Assembly (NCBI RefSeq): GCF_013415305.1 | Contig: NZ_JACBXU010000005.1 | Coordinates: forward strand, 1 to 64,000 | DNA length: 64,000 nt | DNA from: Pantoea sp. WMus005 | GTDB taxonomy: Bacteria > Pseudomonadota > Gammaproteobacteria > Enterobacterales > Enterobacteriaceae | Direction: 5' to 3' | In this document: positions 44,803-54,119 of the stretch, piece by piece | Position numbering within the stretch: the first letter of the stretch is position 1 | Layout: each line of letters begins with the position of its first letter | The notes under the pieces: generated by a model | What the model was told of the DNA's origin: nothing | What the model saw: the letters and a program-made list of their open reading frames with translations, nothing else | The model's database searches: none | Translations under genes and position numbers: made by a program

Positions 44803-46631
44803 TCGATGCCGACAAAGCCGCCGGTCTGATGCTGCCACAGCCGGGCATACAGACCGTTCCGGGCCAGCAACTCGTGATGGCTGCCCATCTCGGCAATGCC
44901 GCCTTTATCCAGCACCACCAGTCGATCCATCTTCGCGATGGTCGACAGGCGGTGTGCAATCGCGATTACGGTTTTGCCCTGCATCAATGACTCCAGGCTC
45001 TCCTGAATCGCCGCTTCCACTTCGGAGTCGAGCGCAGAGGTAGCCTCATCCATGATCAGAACTGGGGCATCCTTCAGCAGCACACGGGCAATTGCCACAC
45101 GCTGGCGCTGACCACCCGACAGTTTCACGCCGCGCTCGCCCACGTGCGCGTCCAGCCCGGTGCGGCCCAGCGAGTCAGAGAGCAGCGGAATAAACTCATC
45201 GGCGCGGGCGCGGTGAATGGCAAGCTGTAGCTCTTCTTCGCTGGCGTCAGGACGGCCATAGAGCAGGTTTTCGCGGATTGAGCGGTGCAGCAGCGAGGTG
45301 TCCTGCGTAATCATGCCAATCTGGCTGCGCAGGCTCTCCTGCGTTACGGCGGCGATATCCTGATCGTCGATCACAATCCGCCCACCGTTCAGGTCATAAA
45401 GACGCAGCAGCAGGTTTACCAGCGTCGATTTACCGGCACCCGAAGGACCAATCAGACCAATCTTCTCGCCCGGTTTGATGTCGAGGTTAAAGCCGTTAAT
45501 CACCTGGCGGCCACCGCCATAATCGAAGCGCACATCCTCAAAACGGATGTTGCCGCGCGTCACCTTCAGCTGCTTCGCCTGCGGCACATCCTGCACGCTC
45601 AGCGGCTGCGCGATGGTTTTCAGGCCATCCTGTACCGTGCCGATATTTTCGAAGATGCCATTGACCACCCACATGATCCAGCCGGACATGTTCACCAGGC
45701 GGATCACCAGACCCGTGGCCAGCGCAATCGCCCCAACGCTAATCAGTGACTGGCTCCACAACCACAGCGCCAGTCCGGATGTTGAGACAATCAGCAGGCC
45801 GTTCAGCGCCGACAGTGTCAGATCCATGCTGGTGACCATGCGGCCAGCGTGCTGGGTTTTTTCCGTCTGCTCCTGAATCGCCTCACGCGCATACTGCCGT
45901 TCCAGGTCGCTGTGGGCAAACAGCTTGATGGTGGCGATGTTGGTGTAACCGTCAACAATGGTGCCCATCAGCTTTGAGCGCGACTCCGAGGAGACCACCG
46001 AACGCGCTTTGACACGCGGCACAAAGAAACGCAGCGAGGCGCTGTAGGCCACCATCCATAGGATCAGCGGGATCATCAGCCGCCAGTCGGCACCGGCAAA
46101 CAGTACCAGCGAGGTCACAGCGTAGATCAGCACATGCCAGATGGCATCTACCAGCTGCACCGCGGAATCACGCAGTGAACTGCCGGTTAGCATAATGCGC
46201 TGGGCAATACGACCCGCGAAATCGTTCTGAAAGAAGTTGAGGCTCTGGCGCAGTACGTAGTTGTGATTCTGCCAGCGGATCATGCTGGTCATACTCGGGC
46301 TGATGCTCTGATGAACCAGCATGTCGTGCAGGGCGATAAAAATCGGCCGCAGAATCAGCGCCACCGCCCCCATCCACAGGAGTATCGGCCAGTTATCCCG
46401 GAACAGGGTGGCAGGTGTGGAGTGATTGACCATATCGATAATGCGGCTCAGATAGCTGAACAGCGATACTTCGATCAGCGCGGATGCCAGCCCTACCACC
46501 AGCAGCGCCGCAAAACTTGGCCAGACCTGACGCAGATAATAGCGGTAAAACGACCAGACCGTTGAGGGAGGCGAATCGGTGGGCGCGTCATGAAAAATAT
46601 TGATAAAACGCTCAAAACGACGATACAACAT
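44799..46631 (-). CDS. ABC exporter, fused permease and ATPase
   Basis: A 610-aa half-transporter of the type IV (ABCB/MsbA-like) fold. Residues about 30-330 have six spans. The nucleotide-binding domain has Walker A IGPSGAGKSTL, Q-loop GMITQDTSLLH, signature KLSGGQRQRVAIAR, Walker B VLIMDEATSALD and switch His in AIAHRLSTI. It works as a homodimer or heterodimer; no second half is in the window. The substrate is unknown; lipid, peptide or drug export are family options. It has a short cytoplasmic N-terminus and no signal peptide. Confidence 0.9.
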   Translation of the reverse strand: MLYRRFERFINIFHDAPTDSPPSTVWSFYRYYLRQVWPSFAALLVVGLASALIEVSLFSYLSRIIDMVNHSTPATLFRDNWPILLWMGAVALILRPIFIALHDMLVHQSISPSMTSMIRWQNHNYVLRQSLNFFQNDFAGRIAQRIMLTGSSLRDSAVQLVDAIWHVLIYAVTSLVLFAGADWRLMIPLILWMVAYSASLRFFVPRVKARSVVSSESRSKLMGTIVDGYTNIATIKLFAHSDLERQYAREAIQEQTEKTQHAGRMVTSMDLTLSALNGLLIVSTSGLALWLWSQSLISVGAIALATGLVIRLVNMSGWIMWVVNGIFENIGTVQDGLKTIAQPLSVQDVPQAKQLKVTRGNIRFEDVRFDYGGGRQVINGFNLDIKPGEKIGLIGPSGAGKSTLVNLLLRLYDLNGGRIVIDDQDIAAVTQESLRSQIGMITQDTSLLHRSIRENLLYGRPDASEEELQLAIHRARADEFIPLLSDSLGRTGLDAHVGERGVKLSGGQRQRVAIARVLLKDAPVLIMDEATSALDSEVEAAIQESLESLMQGKTVIAIAHRLSTIAKMDRLVVLDKGGIAEMGSHHELLARNGLYARLWQHQTGGFVGID

Positions 46632-46703
46632 AGCGATACTCTTTCCGTCCGGTAAAGAGCTACAGCTTAGTGCATGAACCTCGATCGGCTAAAAGGAGAA
46701 AAT

Positions 46704-47204
46704 ATGGAAATCATTATTCGGGCACGGGAACCGCAGGATGCAGCTGCCTATCAAAGGCTCTACAGTCATCCCGATGTCTATCCCTGGACACTGCAGTTGC
46801 CGTTTCCCAGTGTCGCCACCTGGGAGAAAAAATTCGCCAGAATGGATGCAGAGGGATTTATCGCCTTTGTGGCCGAGATTGATGGCGTGCTGGCCGGTGA
46901 GCTGACGCTGTTCGTGGATAACAAGCCGCGCACTCGCCACTGCATCAGCTTTGGGCTGGGCGTGCATCCCGATTTCGCCGGTCGCGGCGTCGGTGAGCGC
47001 CTGATCCGCACCGCGCTGGATTATTCCCGCAACTGGCTGGGCATTACGCGTATGGAGCTAGAGGTGTTTCATGACAACGAACGGGCGCTGCGGCTCTATG
47101 AACGACTGGGCTTTGAGCGTGAAGGGGTGATGCGGCAGGCTGCACTGCGCGACGGTCAGCTGCGCGATGTGGTGATGATGGCGAAACTGCTGCACGAGAA
47201 GTGA
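46704..47204 (+). CDS. GNAT acetyltransferase, AaaT/YhhY-like
   Basis: A 166-aa GNAT enzyme. HPDVYPWTLQLPFPS near residue 22 resembles the block in E. coli AaaT (YhhY), which acetylates Phe and Met. The acetyl-CoA loop is HPDFAGRGVGERLI (Q/RxxGxG/A type), and ALRLYERLGFEREGVMRQ is the usual C-terminal segment. The ATG 46704 is preceded by AAAGGAGAAAAT. It is divergent from the ABC exporter and convergent with a periplasmic binding protein gene; a 7-bp hairpin GAGCGGC/GCCGCTC (47211-47230) lies between the stops without a T-run. Confidence 0.87.
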   Translation: MEIIIRAREPQDAAAYQRLYSHPDVYPWTLQLPFPSVATWEKKFARMDAEGFIAFVAEIDGVLAGELTLFVDNKPRTRHCISFGLGVHPDFAGRGVGERLIRTALDYSRNWLGITRMELEVFHDNERALRLYERLGFEREGVMRQAALRDGQLRDVVMMAKLLHEK

Positions 47205-47239
47205 TACCCGGAGCGGCATCACTGCCGCTCCATGTCGCG

Positions 47240-48157
47240 TTACGGATTTTTAGTGCGGTATTGCTGCATGTTCTGTTGCGTCACCAGCTCAAAGGGGATC
47301 CACTGGTGAGAATCCACCTTCTGGCCTTTGATCATCTGCTGCGCCACCTCAACCGATTTTTTGCCCTGACCCACGGCATCCTGGAACACCGTCACCGCCA
47401 GTTTACCGCTCGCCAGCGCTTTCAGGCCATCCGGCGTGGCATCAATGCCGCCCACCAGAATGGTTTTCTTCGGCTTCGCCTGCGCAATCGCCATCGTCGC
47501 GCCAATCGCCATCTCATCGTTGTTGGCGGCGACAATATCAATCTCTTCGCCGTTCGACAGCCAGTTGAGCATTAAATCCATGCCCTCATTGCGTGCATAG
47601 TTGGCGGTCTGCTTCAGCACCACTTTCATGTCGGGATATTTTGCCACCACCTGTTCCACATCTCGGGTGCGCTGCAGCGCACCCGCATCGCTGAGGTTAC
47701 CGATCATGATGGCGACTTTGCCACGGTAACCGGCCTGCTTCGCCAGCGATTCCATCTGCAACGTGCCGGACTCGCGTTCGTCAGAACCGACAAACACTAC
47801 GCCCGGCGGCAGGGTTTTATCGCCCGGGGAGCGGTTAACATAGACCAGCGGAATGTGCGCCTGCTGCGCCAGTTTCGTCAGGGCAGGGGTACTGGCGGAG
47901 TCCACCGGATCGACAATAATCGCGTCCACGCCAGCACTGATAAAGCTCTGCACCTGGTCGGTCTGACGACCCACGTCACCGCGCGCATCTTCGAACTGCG
48001 CATTCAGCTGACGCACTTTGGCCTCTTTCTCAATCGACTGGCGAATAAGGGTGAGGAAGTTCTGGTCGAAATAGGCCATCGAGACGCCGATCTTTTCTGC
48101 CAGCGCCGACGTGGAAAGAGAGAGCAGACAGAGTATTGCCCATGCACGTTTTTTCAT
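47240..48157 (-). CDS. Periplasmic sugar-binding protein (RbsB-like), orphan
   Basis: 305 aa. Signal peptide of about 20 residues (KKR, then a hydrophobic core, cleavage after SALA). The rest is a two-lobe periplasmic binding protein of the ribose/galactose cluster: IGVSMAYFDQNFLTLIRQSIEKEA, GVDAIIVDPVDS, NNDEMAIGATMAI, GGIDATPDGLKAL. The ligand is unknown. No ABC permease or ATPase gene accompanies it here, so it either uses a transporter encoded elsewhere or acts as a sensor partner. ATG has GGGAG about 8 nt upstream. Confidence 0.88.
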   Translation of the reverse strand: MKKRAWAILCLLSLSTSALAEKIGVSMAYFDQNFLTLIRQSIEKEAKVRQLNAQFEDARGDVGRQTDQVQSFISAGVDAIIVDPVDSASTPALTKLAQQAHIPLVYVNRSPGDKTLPPGVVFVGSDERESGTLQMESLAKQAGYRGKVAIMIGNLSDAGALQRTRDVEQVVAKYPDMKVVLKQTANYARNEGMDLMLNWLSNGEEIDIVAANNDEMAIGATMAIAQAKPKKTILVGGIDATPDGLKALASGKLAVTVFQDAVGQGKKSVEVAQQMIKGQKVDSHQWIPFELVTQQNMQQYRTKNP

Positions 48158-48578
48158 TGGTGACTCCCGAGGTAAACCGGATGGAATGGATTTTTCATTT
48201 TTTGTAAAAATGGATAAACCACGATCATTTGCAGCTTAGGAATTGCCGCCAGGTTTGACAACCGGCCCTTTTCACACTTGCTAGCGCCGCCACACTTTGC
48301 CGTAAAATCGCCGCGTCATAGCTGGCAGGGCCGGTGAAATCTCCGACCTGGCGCACACTCCGGGGCAGAGAGCCATGGCTTTTCGCGCTTTTGTGCAGCG
48401 CCGCACGGGCAGTTGTGGCGGTTGCCAGAAAAGCGCGTAATCGGACCCGACGATCTCAACATCCGCACAATGACCAATGGTTAGCGGCCTATCTATATTC
48501 CCTTAAACGGGATATCTCAGCGTTATTCCTGAAAAAAACCTCGTGGCGTAACCCGCCGCTTTTTAAGGAATTCAGCTC
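48158..48578 (+). other. Long leader region of the MFS/dehydrogenase operon
   Basis: 421 bp. TTGCTA (48279)/TAAAAT (48303) with 18-19 bp spacing is a possible promoter. It is followed by a GC-rich leader of about 260 nt. CGCGCTTTT (48384) pairs with AAAAGCGCG (48429), 9 bp, and several GC hairpins fit inside. I compared it with common riboswitch cores (FMN, THF, TPP, cobalamin, glycine) and found no convincing match. A 21-codon ORF (48375-48440) lies in the same stretch. Confidence 0.45.
48375..48440 (+). CDS. Possible leader peptide (21 aa) with CxxC
   Basis: ATG 48375 opens MAFRAFVQRRTGSCGGCQKS, ending with one Ala before TAA. SCGGCQ is a CxxC that could bind a metal or sense redox. The upstream GGGGCAGAGAGCC contains only a weak ribosome-binding site. 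The 9-bp inverted repeat of the leader coincides with its first and last codons, which suggests either coupling between translation and folding or no coding role at all. Confidence 0.3.
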   Translation: MAFRAFVQRRTGSCGGCQKSA

Positions 48579-49970
48579 ATGCCTAAAGACCAAAAGCCTC
48601 AACGGACGACGCATGTCCGCATCGGGATCCTCTGCCTGATCCTGTTTCTGTCGGTGGTGGCATACGCCGACCGCTCGATCCTCTCGATCTCCGGGTCGGC
48701 GATCAAAGAAGAGTTCGGGCTGTCAGCGATCCAGCTCGGATTGATCCTCTCTGCCTTTAGCTGGGCCTATGTTATCGGGCAGATCCCCGGCGGACTGTTG
48801 CTTGACCGCTTTGGAGCCAAAAAAGTCTATGGCGTCACGCTGGCGCTCTGGTCCGTGTCCACGCTGGCGATGGGATTCGTGGGCGAGTTCTCCAGCGGCA
48901 TGACCGGCGCGCTGATGCTGATGTTTGGTCTGCGTTTTATGCTGGGATTGATTGAAGCGCCCAGCTTTCCCGCCAATGCACGCGTGGTGATTATGTGGTT
49001 CCCGGGTGCAGAGCGGGGACGGGCTTCATCGCTGTTCAGTTCGGCGCAATATTTCGCCGTCGCCATCTTCTCGCCGCTTTCAGGCTGGCTGGTGTCGCGC
49101 TTTGGCTGGGAATGGCCATTCTTTGTGCTGGGCGGCATCGGTCTGGTGGCGGTGTTTGTCTGGGCGGCCTGGATGCGCGAGCCGCGCAATCACCCCGGCG
49201 TGTCAGAAAGCGAACTGCGCCACATCGTGGAGGGTGGTGCGCTGGTCGATATTGATGCGGCCCAGACGCTGAAAGCGCGGCCACCGGTCAGCAAAGCGAT
49301 GTTCAGAAAGCTGCTCACCAATCGCATGCTGTGGTGCGCCTATCTCGGTCAGTACTGCATCATTGCGCTCAGCTACTTCTTTATTACCTGGTTTCCCATT
49401 TATCTGGTGCAGGCGCGCGGCATGAACATCATGGAAGCGGGATTCGCCACCGTTGCGCCGGCGCTGTTTGGTTTTCTGGGCGGGATTAGCGGCGGTTACC
49501 TGTCAGACACGTTAATCGCCCGAGGCTGGAGCGTCTCCTGGGCGCGCAAAACACCCTATATCGTCGGCATGCTGATGGCGTCGAGCCTGGTGCTGGCTGC
49601 AATCATTCCTGGTAACGGCGGCATCATCGCCATTATGTCCTTCGCCTTTTTCGGCAAAGGCATCGCGGCCGGAGCCGGCACCTGGACGGTGATCAGCGAC
49701 ACCGCACCGAAAGAGGCGGTGGGTCTGGCGGGGTCGATTTTTAACGGCATCGGCAATATCGCCGGTTTCACCACGCCGCTGCTATTCGGCATCATCGTCG
49801 GTCTGACCGGCAGCTACAGCATCGGACTGGCGTTTGTGGCGGCACACTGCGTGGTAGCGGCTCTGCTGTTCCTGCTGGTGATGGGACCGATTGAACGCGT
49901 CGGCGAAGAGACCCATCGCCCTGCATCCTATAACAATCAGGAGAAAGAAGATGGCCTTAAAGCAATGTAA
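48579..49970 (+). CDS. MFS transporter, ACS (sugar-acid:H+ symporter) family
   Basis: 463 aa, 12 predicted spans. YADRSILSISGSAIKEEFGLSA near residue 28 and GGLLLDRFGAKKVYG in loop 2-3 are typical of the anion:cation symporter group (GudP, GarP, DgoT, ExuT relatives). RFMLGLIEAPSFPANARVVIMWFP is the family's fourth-span block. A sugar acid substrate is inferred from the family and from the co-transcribed 2-hydroxyacid dehydrogenase, whose start lies inside this gene. ATG is preceded by AAGGAATTCAGCTC. Confidence 0.88.
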   Translation: MPKDQKPQRTTHVRIGILCLILFLSVVAYADRSILSISGSAIKEEFGLSAIQLGLILSAFSWAYVIGQIPGGLLLDRFGAKKVYGVTLALWSVSTLAMGFVGEFSSGMTGALMLMFGLRFMLGLIEAPSFPANARVVIMWFPGAERGRASSLFSSAQYFAVAIFSPLSGWLVSRFGWEWPFFVLGGIGLVAVFVWAAWMREPRNHPGVSESELRHIVEGGALVDIDAAQTLKARPPVSKAMFRKLLTNRMLWCAYLGQYCIIALSYFFITWFPIYLVQARGMNIMEAGFATVAPALFGFLGGISGGYLSDTLIARGWSVSWARKTPYIVGMLMASSLVLAAIIPGNGGIIAIMSFAFFGKGIAAGAGTWTVISDTAPKEAVGLAGSIFNGIGNIAGFTTPLLFGIIVGLTGSYSIGLAFVAAHCVVAALLFLLVMGPIERVGEETHRPASYNNQEKEDGLKAM

Positions 49971-50907
49971 GGTGCTGATAAAAGGGAAATATCTGCCGCC
50001 GCAGCTGATAGAGAATATCGAACAGTCGTTTACCGCGTTCCGGCTGTGGGAGGCGGATGATGAGGCGGCCTTTCTGGCTGAGCAGGGTGCAGATATCGAC
50101 ATGCTGGTCACCAGCGGCAACGCGGTGATGGGCGCACCAGCCGCGCTGATCGCCGCGCTACCCAACCTGAAAGCGATCTGCAGTAACGGCGTCGGGTATG
50201 ACAGCATTGATACGGAGGCCGCCCGGTCACGCGGCATTGTGGTGACCAACACGCCAGAGGTGCTGAATGATTGCGTCGCGGATCTGGGGATGGCACTGCT
50301 GCTGGATGTGGCGCGCCGCATCAGTGAGGCCGATCGTTTCACGCGCGCAGGCCACTGGCAGCAGGGGCGCTTTCCGCTGAGCAGCAAAATCGGCGGCAAG
50401 GTGTGCGGCATTGTCGGGCTGGGTAATATCGGTCAGGCGGTGGCCAGGCGCGCGCAGGCGTTTGATATGCAGATACATTACTACAACCCACGTTCACGGC
50501 CTGATGTGCCCTATACCCGGCATGAGAGCCTGGTGGCCCTGGCGCAACAGGCCGATTTTCTGGTGCTGACGCTGCCGGGTGGTGCCACGACGCGTCATAT
50601 TATCAACGCGGACGTATTGCAGGCGCTGGGACCGCAGGGCTATCTGATTAACATCGCACGCGGTAGCGTGGTCGATCAGCAGGCGCTGCTGAAGGCGCTG
50701 GAAACCGGGCAGATCGCCGGTGCCGGGCTGGATGTGTTTGAACAGGAGCCGCAGGTGCCGGATGCCCTGCGCCAGCGCGACAATGTGGTGATTACGCCGC
50801 ATATCGCCAGCAGCACCTGCGAAACGATGGCAGCGATGGCTGACCTGGTGTTTGAGAACATGCTGGCCTTTGCCCGTGGTGAGCCGGTGCTGACCCGGGT
50901 GGTGTAA
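49951..50907 (+). CDS. D-isomer-specific 2-hydroxyacid dehydrogenase
   Basis: 318 aa. NAD(P)-binding GLGNIGQAVARRAQAF (about residues 153-168); catalytic Arg in NIARGSVVD, Glu in DVFEQEPQVP and His in TPHIASST are intact. PRSRPDVPY after strand 2 (Arg-rich) suggests NADPH. The family includes GhrB and 2-ketogluconate reductases; with the sugar-acid transporter upstream, reduction of a keto-aldonate or glyoxylate-type acid is a fair inference. AGGAG lies 7-8 nt before ATG 49951. It overlaps the MFS gene by 20 bp. Confidence 0.88.
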   Translation: MALKQCKVLIKGKYLPPQLIENIEQSFTAFRLWEADDEAAFLAEQGADIDMLVTSGNAVMGAPAALIAALPNLKAICSNGVGYDSIDTEAARSRGIVVTNTPEVLNDCVADLGMALLLDVARRISEADRFTRAGHWQQGRFPLSSKIGGKVCGIVGLGNIGQAVARRAQAFDMQIHYYNPRSRPDVPYTRHESLVALAQQADFLVLTLPGGATTRHIINADVLQALGPQGYLINIARGSVVDQQALLKALETGQIAGAGLDVFEQEPQVPDALRQRDNVVITPHIASSTCETMAAMADLVFENMLAFARGEPVLTRVV

Positions 50908-50939
50908 CCACACCAATGACTTAGCCATGCGCAAGCACG

Positions 50940-50965
50940 AGAGAGGCAGGAGGCCTCTCCTCTGA
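50940..50965 (+). terminator. Hairpin after the dehydrogenase gene
   Basis: GAGAGGC-AGGA-GGCCTCTC forms a 7-bp GC stem 33 nt beyond the stop. There is no T-run, so termination is uncertain. Confidence 0.4.
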
Positions 50966-51066
50966 CCACACTCCCGACACCACACTTCGCACAAAACAGC
51001 CTGAAGAAAATTTGCCCGGCTGCCGATATCACCTTATCCCACCCGCTGATGTTAAGGAGTGATAGC

Positions 51067-52233
51067 GTGATAAAGCTGATTACCATTGATGAATTGCGTC
51101 CAGGGATGTTTATCCACAAGCTGGAGGTCTGGTGGATAAAAGACCAGCGCATTCATAATCAAATGCTGATCACCGATCCACGTCAAATCGCCACGCTACG
51201 CAGTGAAGGGATCCGCCAGCTCTGGATCGACCTCGATCGATCGGTTCAGACGCCGATCGCCACCTCGATCGCAAAACGAACCATCGGGCGCACCCCGTTT
51301 TTTCAGGAACTGGATCAGGCACAGCAGATTTTTCAGCAGGGCAAACCAAAAGTGCTGGCGATGTTCAACGAGGCGCGGCTGGGTAACGGCCTGAAGCTCG
51401 ATTACATGATGGATCTGGTCGATGAAATTGCCGGATCGATCACGCGTGAACCCTCTGCCATGCTAAGCGTGGCACGGCTGAAAAATCATGATGACTACAC
51501 CTATCTGCACTCTATGGCGGTCTGTGGACTGATGATCGCGCTGGGCAAAAAGCTCGGACTGGATGAGATTCAGCTGCGCCGGGTGGGTATGGGCGGTTTA
51601 CTGCACGATGTTGGCAAAGCGGCTGTGCCGCTGGCGATCCTGAACAAAGCGGGCAAGCTGACTGAAGAGGAGTTCAGGGTGATGCGGGAGCATCCGGTGG
51701 TCGGGACGCAGATGCTGATAGAAGCCAATGCCGATGACGACCTGCTCGATATCGCCCTGCATCATCATGAAAAATATGATGGCAGTGGCTATCCGCACCG
51801 CCTGAAAGGCGAGGCGATTTCGTTCTACGCCCGCATGGCGGCAGTGTGTGATGTCTATGATGCTGTTACCTCGACCCGCGCCTACCGCAAAGGCTGGACG
51901 CCTGCTGAGGCGATGCACCAGATGCTGAGCTGGCGCGGTCATTTTGATCCTGGGCTGCTGCACACCTTCGTGCGTACTATCGGGATCTATCCGGTGGGAT
52001 CGCTGGTGCGTCTGGCCTCTGGTCGGGTGGCGCTGGTGGTGAAAGTGGGCGAAAAATCACTGATGCGTCCCTGTGTGCATGTCTTCTGGTCGCTACATGC
52101 CCAGCGTGAAGTGAAACCGGAGGAGCTCGACCTCGGCGACAGCTTCTGCACCGACAGCATTGTGGGCGCAGAAGACAGCACGCTGTGGGGTAACGTCGAT
52201 CTCAATCGTATCTGGGCGCTGGAAGTCGCCTGA
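51067..52233 (+). CDS. HD-GYP domain protein, probable c-di-GMP phosphodiesterase
   Basis: 388 aa. The N-terminal DUF3391 domain (about residues 1-110) precedes the HD-GYP domain: HSMAVCGLMIALGKKLGL, the metal pair HD in GLLHDVGKAAVP, HHHEKYDGSGYP with the GYP triplet, and AAVCDVYDAVTSTRAYR. All metal ligands are intact, so activity on cyclic di-GMP is likely. GTG 51067 has AAGGAG 7-8 nt upstream; ATG 51049 lies before that Shine-Dalgarno and has none. No obvious partner is adjacent; kdp follows after 108 bp. Confidence 0.88.
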   Translation: MIKLITIDELRPGMFIHKLEVWWIKDQRIHNQMLITDPRQIATLRSEGIRQLWIDLDRSVQTPIATSIAKRTIGRTPFFQELDQAQQIFQQGKPKVLAMFNEARLGNGLKLDYMMDLVDEIAGSITREPSAMLSVARLKNHDDYTYLHSMAVCGLMIALGKKLGLDEIQLRRVGMGGLLHDVGKAAVPLAILNKAGKLTEEEFRVMREHPVVGTQMLIEANADDDLLDIALHHHEKYDGSGYPHRLKGEAISFYARMAAVCDVYDAVTSTRAYRKGWTPAEAMHQMLSWRGHFDPGLLHTFVRTIGIYPVGSLVRLASGRVALVVKVGEKSLMRPCVHVFWSLHAQREVKPEELDLGDSFCTDSIVGAEDSTLWGNVDLNRIWALEVA

Positions 52234-52241
52234 TTTTTCGC

Positions 52242-52296
52242 CATTTTTACACTATTTTTACGCCCGCCCGCTGCATTTTAACCCCTTCTTTATACG
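52242..52296 (+). promoter_or_regulatory. KdpE operator and kdp promoter
   Basis: CATTTTTACACTATTTTTACG (split at 52242-52262) followed by CCCGCCCG strongly resembles the T-rich KdpE site before E. coli kdpFABC. A -10 TATACG (52291) is present without a good -35, as expected for an activator-dependent promoter. The operator is kept even though kdpE is not next to kdpD. Confidence 0.75.
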
Positions 52297-52341
52297 CCTC
52301 CGCGCAAGCTAAGCCATAAATCCAATCCTCTGGAGGTTCCT

Positions 52342-52431
52342 GTGAGCGTGGGCGTAATAACTGGCATTGTGCTGGTGGTGTTGTTACTGGGCTATCTGAT
52401 CTATGCCCTGTTAAACGCGGAGGCCTTCTGA
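52342..52431 (+). CDS. kdpF: K+-transporting ATPase small subunit KdpF
   Basis: A 29-aa single-span peptide starting (GTG) [10 protein letters not shown] and ending [10 protein letters not shown]. coli KdpF is also 29 aa and ends YALINAEAF. It stabilises the KdpFABC complex. GTG has TGGAGG 6-7 nt upstream. Its TGA shares one base with the kdpA ATG (TGATG), so the two are coupled. Confidence 0.95.
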   Translation: MSVGVITGIVLVVLLLGYLIYALLNAEAF

Positions 52432-54119
52432 TGGCGGCCAATGCTTTTTTACTCATCGCATTTTATCTGGTGCTGCTGATGGTGCTGGCGCAGCCGCTTG
52501 GACGGGGCCTGGCTTCGTTAGTGGCTGATAAGCCGGTGTTTGCCCGCCTGGAAGCGCCACTGTGGCGACTGCTGGGCGCGCAGGCATCGGACATGCGCTG
52601 GCCGCACTACCTGCTGGCAATTCTGTTGTTCAACGCGCTGGGTTTCGTGGTGCTGCTGGGCATTTTGCTGTTGCAGGGCTCACTGCCGCTGAATCCTCAG
52701 CAGTTGCCTGGCCTGAGCTGGCATCTGGCGCTCAACACCGCCACGAGCTTCGTGACCAACACCAACTGGCAGTCCTACAGCGGCGAAAGCACCCTGAGCT
52801 ATTTCAGTCAGATGGTGGGCCTGACGGTGCAGAACTTCCTCTCTGCCGCGACCGGTATCGCCGTCGCCTTTGCGTTGATCCGTGGCTTCGCCAATCGCAG
52901 CTCTGCTTCGCTGGGTAACGCCTGGCGCGACCTGACGCGCATCACACTCTACGTCTTACTGCCCATCAGCCTGCTGATGGCGCTGTTCTTTGTCAGTCAG
53001 GGCAGCATTCAGAACTTCGCGCCTTATCGCAGCATCTCCACGCTGGAAGGCGTGCAGCAGACGCTGTCGATGGGGCCGGTGGCGTCGCAGGAAGCGATCA
53101 AAATGCTGGGCACCAACGGTGGCGGCTTCTTTAACGCCAACTCCTCTCATCCGTTTGAAAACCCGACGGTGCTGACCAACCTGGTGCAGATGCTGAGCAT
53201 CTTCCTGATTCCGGCGGCGCTCTGTTTCGCGTTTGGCGAAAGCGTGCGTGACCGTCGTCAGGGCCACATGTTGCTGTGGGCGATGACGCTGATGTTTGTG
53301 GCGGCGGTATCGGTCGTGATGTGGGCCGAACTGCAGGGCAACCCGCACTTCCTCCAGCTAGGTGCTGACAGCGCCGTCAATATGGAAGGCAAAGAGACGC
53401 GCTTTGGCATTCTTAACAGCAGCCTGTTTGCGGTCATCACCACTGCGGCCTCCTGCGGTGCGGTCAATGCCATGCATGACTCCTTTACCGCGCTGGGCGG
53501 CATGGTGCCGATGTGGCTGATGCAGCTGGGTGAAGTGGTGTTTGGCGGCGTTGGTGCCGGTCTCTACGGCATGCTGCTGTTTGTGCTGCTGGCGGTGTTT
53601 ATCGCCGGACTGATGATTGGCCGTACCCCGGAGTTCCTGGGCAAAAAAGTCGATGTATGGGAGATGAAAATGACCGCGCTGGCGATTCTGGTCACCCCGG
53701 CGCTGGTGCTGATCGGCACCGCCCTGGCGATGATAACCGACGCCGGACGCAGCGCGATGGCAAACCCCGGCACTCACGGCTTCAGTGAAGTGCTCTACGC
53801 GGTCTCTTCGGCAGCTAACAACAACGGCAGTGCCTTTGCCGGACTGAGTGCGAACACGCCGTTCTGGAACCTGTTACTGGCTGCCTGCATGCTGCTGGGT
53901 CGCTTCGGCATCATCATTCCGGTGATGGCCATTGCCGGTGCGATGGCGGTGAAAAAAGTGCAGCCGGTAGGGAACGGCACGCTGCCAACCCACGGTCCGC
54001 TGTTTATTGCACTGCTGATCGGCACCGTGCTGCTGGTGGGTGCACTGACCTTTATTCCTGCTCTGGCGCTGGGCCCGGTGGCTGAGCATCTGCAACTTGT
54101 TCAGGGACAATCCTCATGA
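52431..54119 (+). CDS. kdpA: K+-transporting ATPase subunit A (channel-like)
   Basis: 562 aa, about ten spans, of the superfamily of K+ transporters. The selectivity-filter loops are visible: [15 protein letters not shown] near residue 106, [21 protein letters not shown] near residue 224, [17 protein letters not shown] and [16 protein letters not shown]. It takes up K+ at micromolar concentrations and passes it to KdpB. Length is close to E. coli (557). It overlaps kdpB by 4 nt. Confidence 0.97.
   Translation: MAANAFLLIAFYLVLLMVLAQPLGRGLASLVADKPVFARLEAPLWRLLGAQASDMRWPHYLLAILLFNALGFVVLLGILLLQGSLPLNPQQLPGLSWHLALNTATSFVTNTNWQSYSGESTLSYFSQMVGLTVQNFLSAATGIAVAFALIRGFANRSSASLGNAWRDLTRITLYVLLPISLLMALFFVSQGSIQNFAPYRSISTLEGVQQTLSMGPVASQEAIKMLGTNGGGFFNANSSHPFENPTVLTNLVQMLSIFLIPAALCFAFGESVRDRRQGHMLLWAMTLMFVAAVSVVMWAELQGNPHFLQLGADSAVNMEGKETRFGILNSSLFAVITTAASCGAVNAMHDSFTALGGMVPMWLMQLGEVVFGGVGAGLYGMLLFVLLAVFIAGLMIGRTPEFLGKKVDVWEMKMTALAILVTPALVLIGTALAMITDAGRSAMANPGTHGFSEVLYAVSSAANNNGSAFAGLSANTPFWNLLLAACMLLGRFGIIIPVMAIAGAMAVKKVQPVGNGTLPTHGPLFIALLIGTVLLVGALTFIPALALGPVAEHLQLVQGQSS

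Noticed and set aside
48310..48378. FMN-riboswitch-like words (GGTGAAATCTCC, CCGGGGCAGAG) in the MFS leader
   Set aside because: Only short fragments match; the six-stem junction of the RFN element cannot be formed.
48334..48639. Plus-strand ORF of 101 codons in the MFS leader region
   Set aside because: It overlaps the start of the MFS gene in another frame, has no ribosome-binding site and has no recognisable domain.
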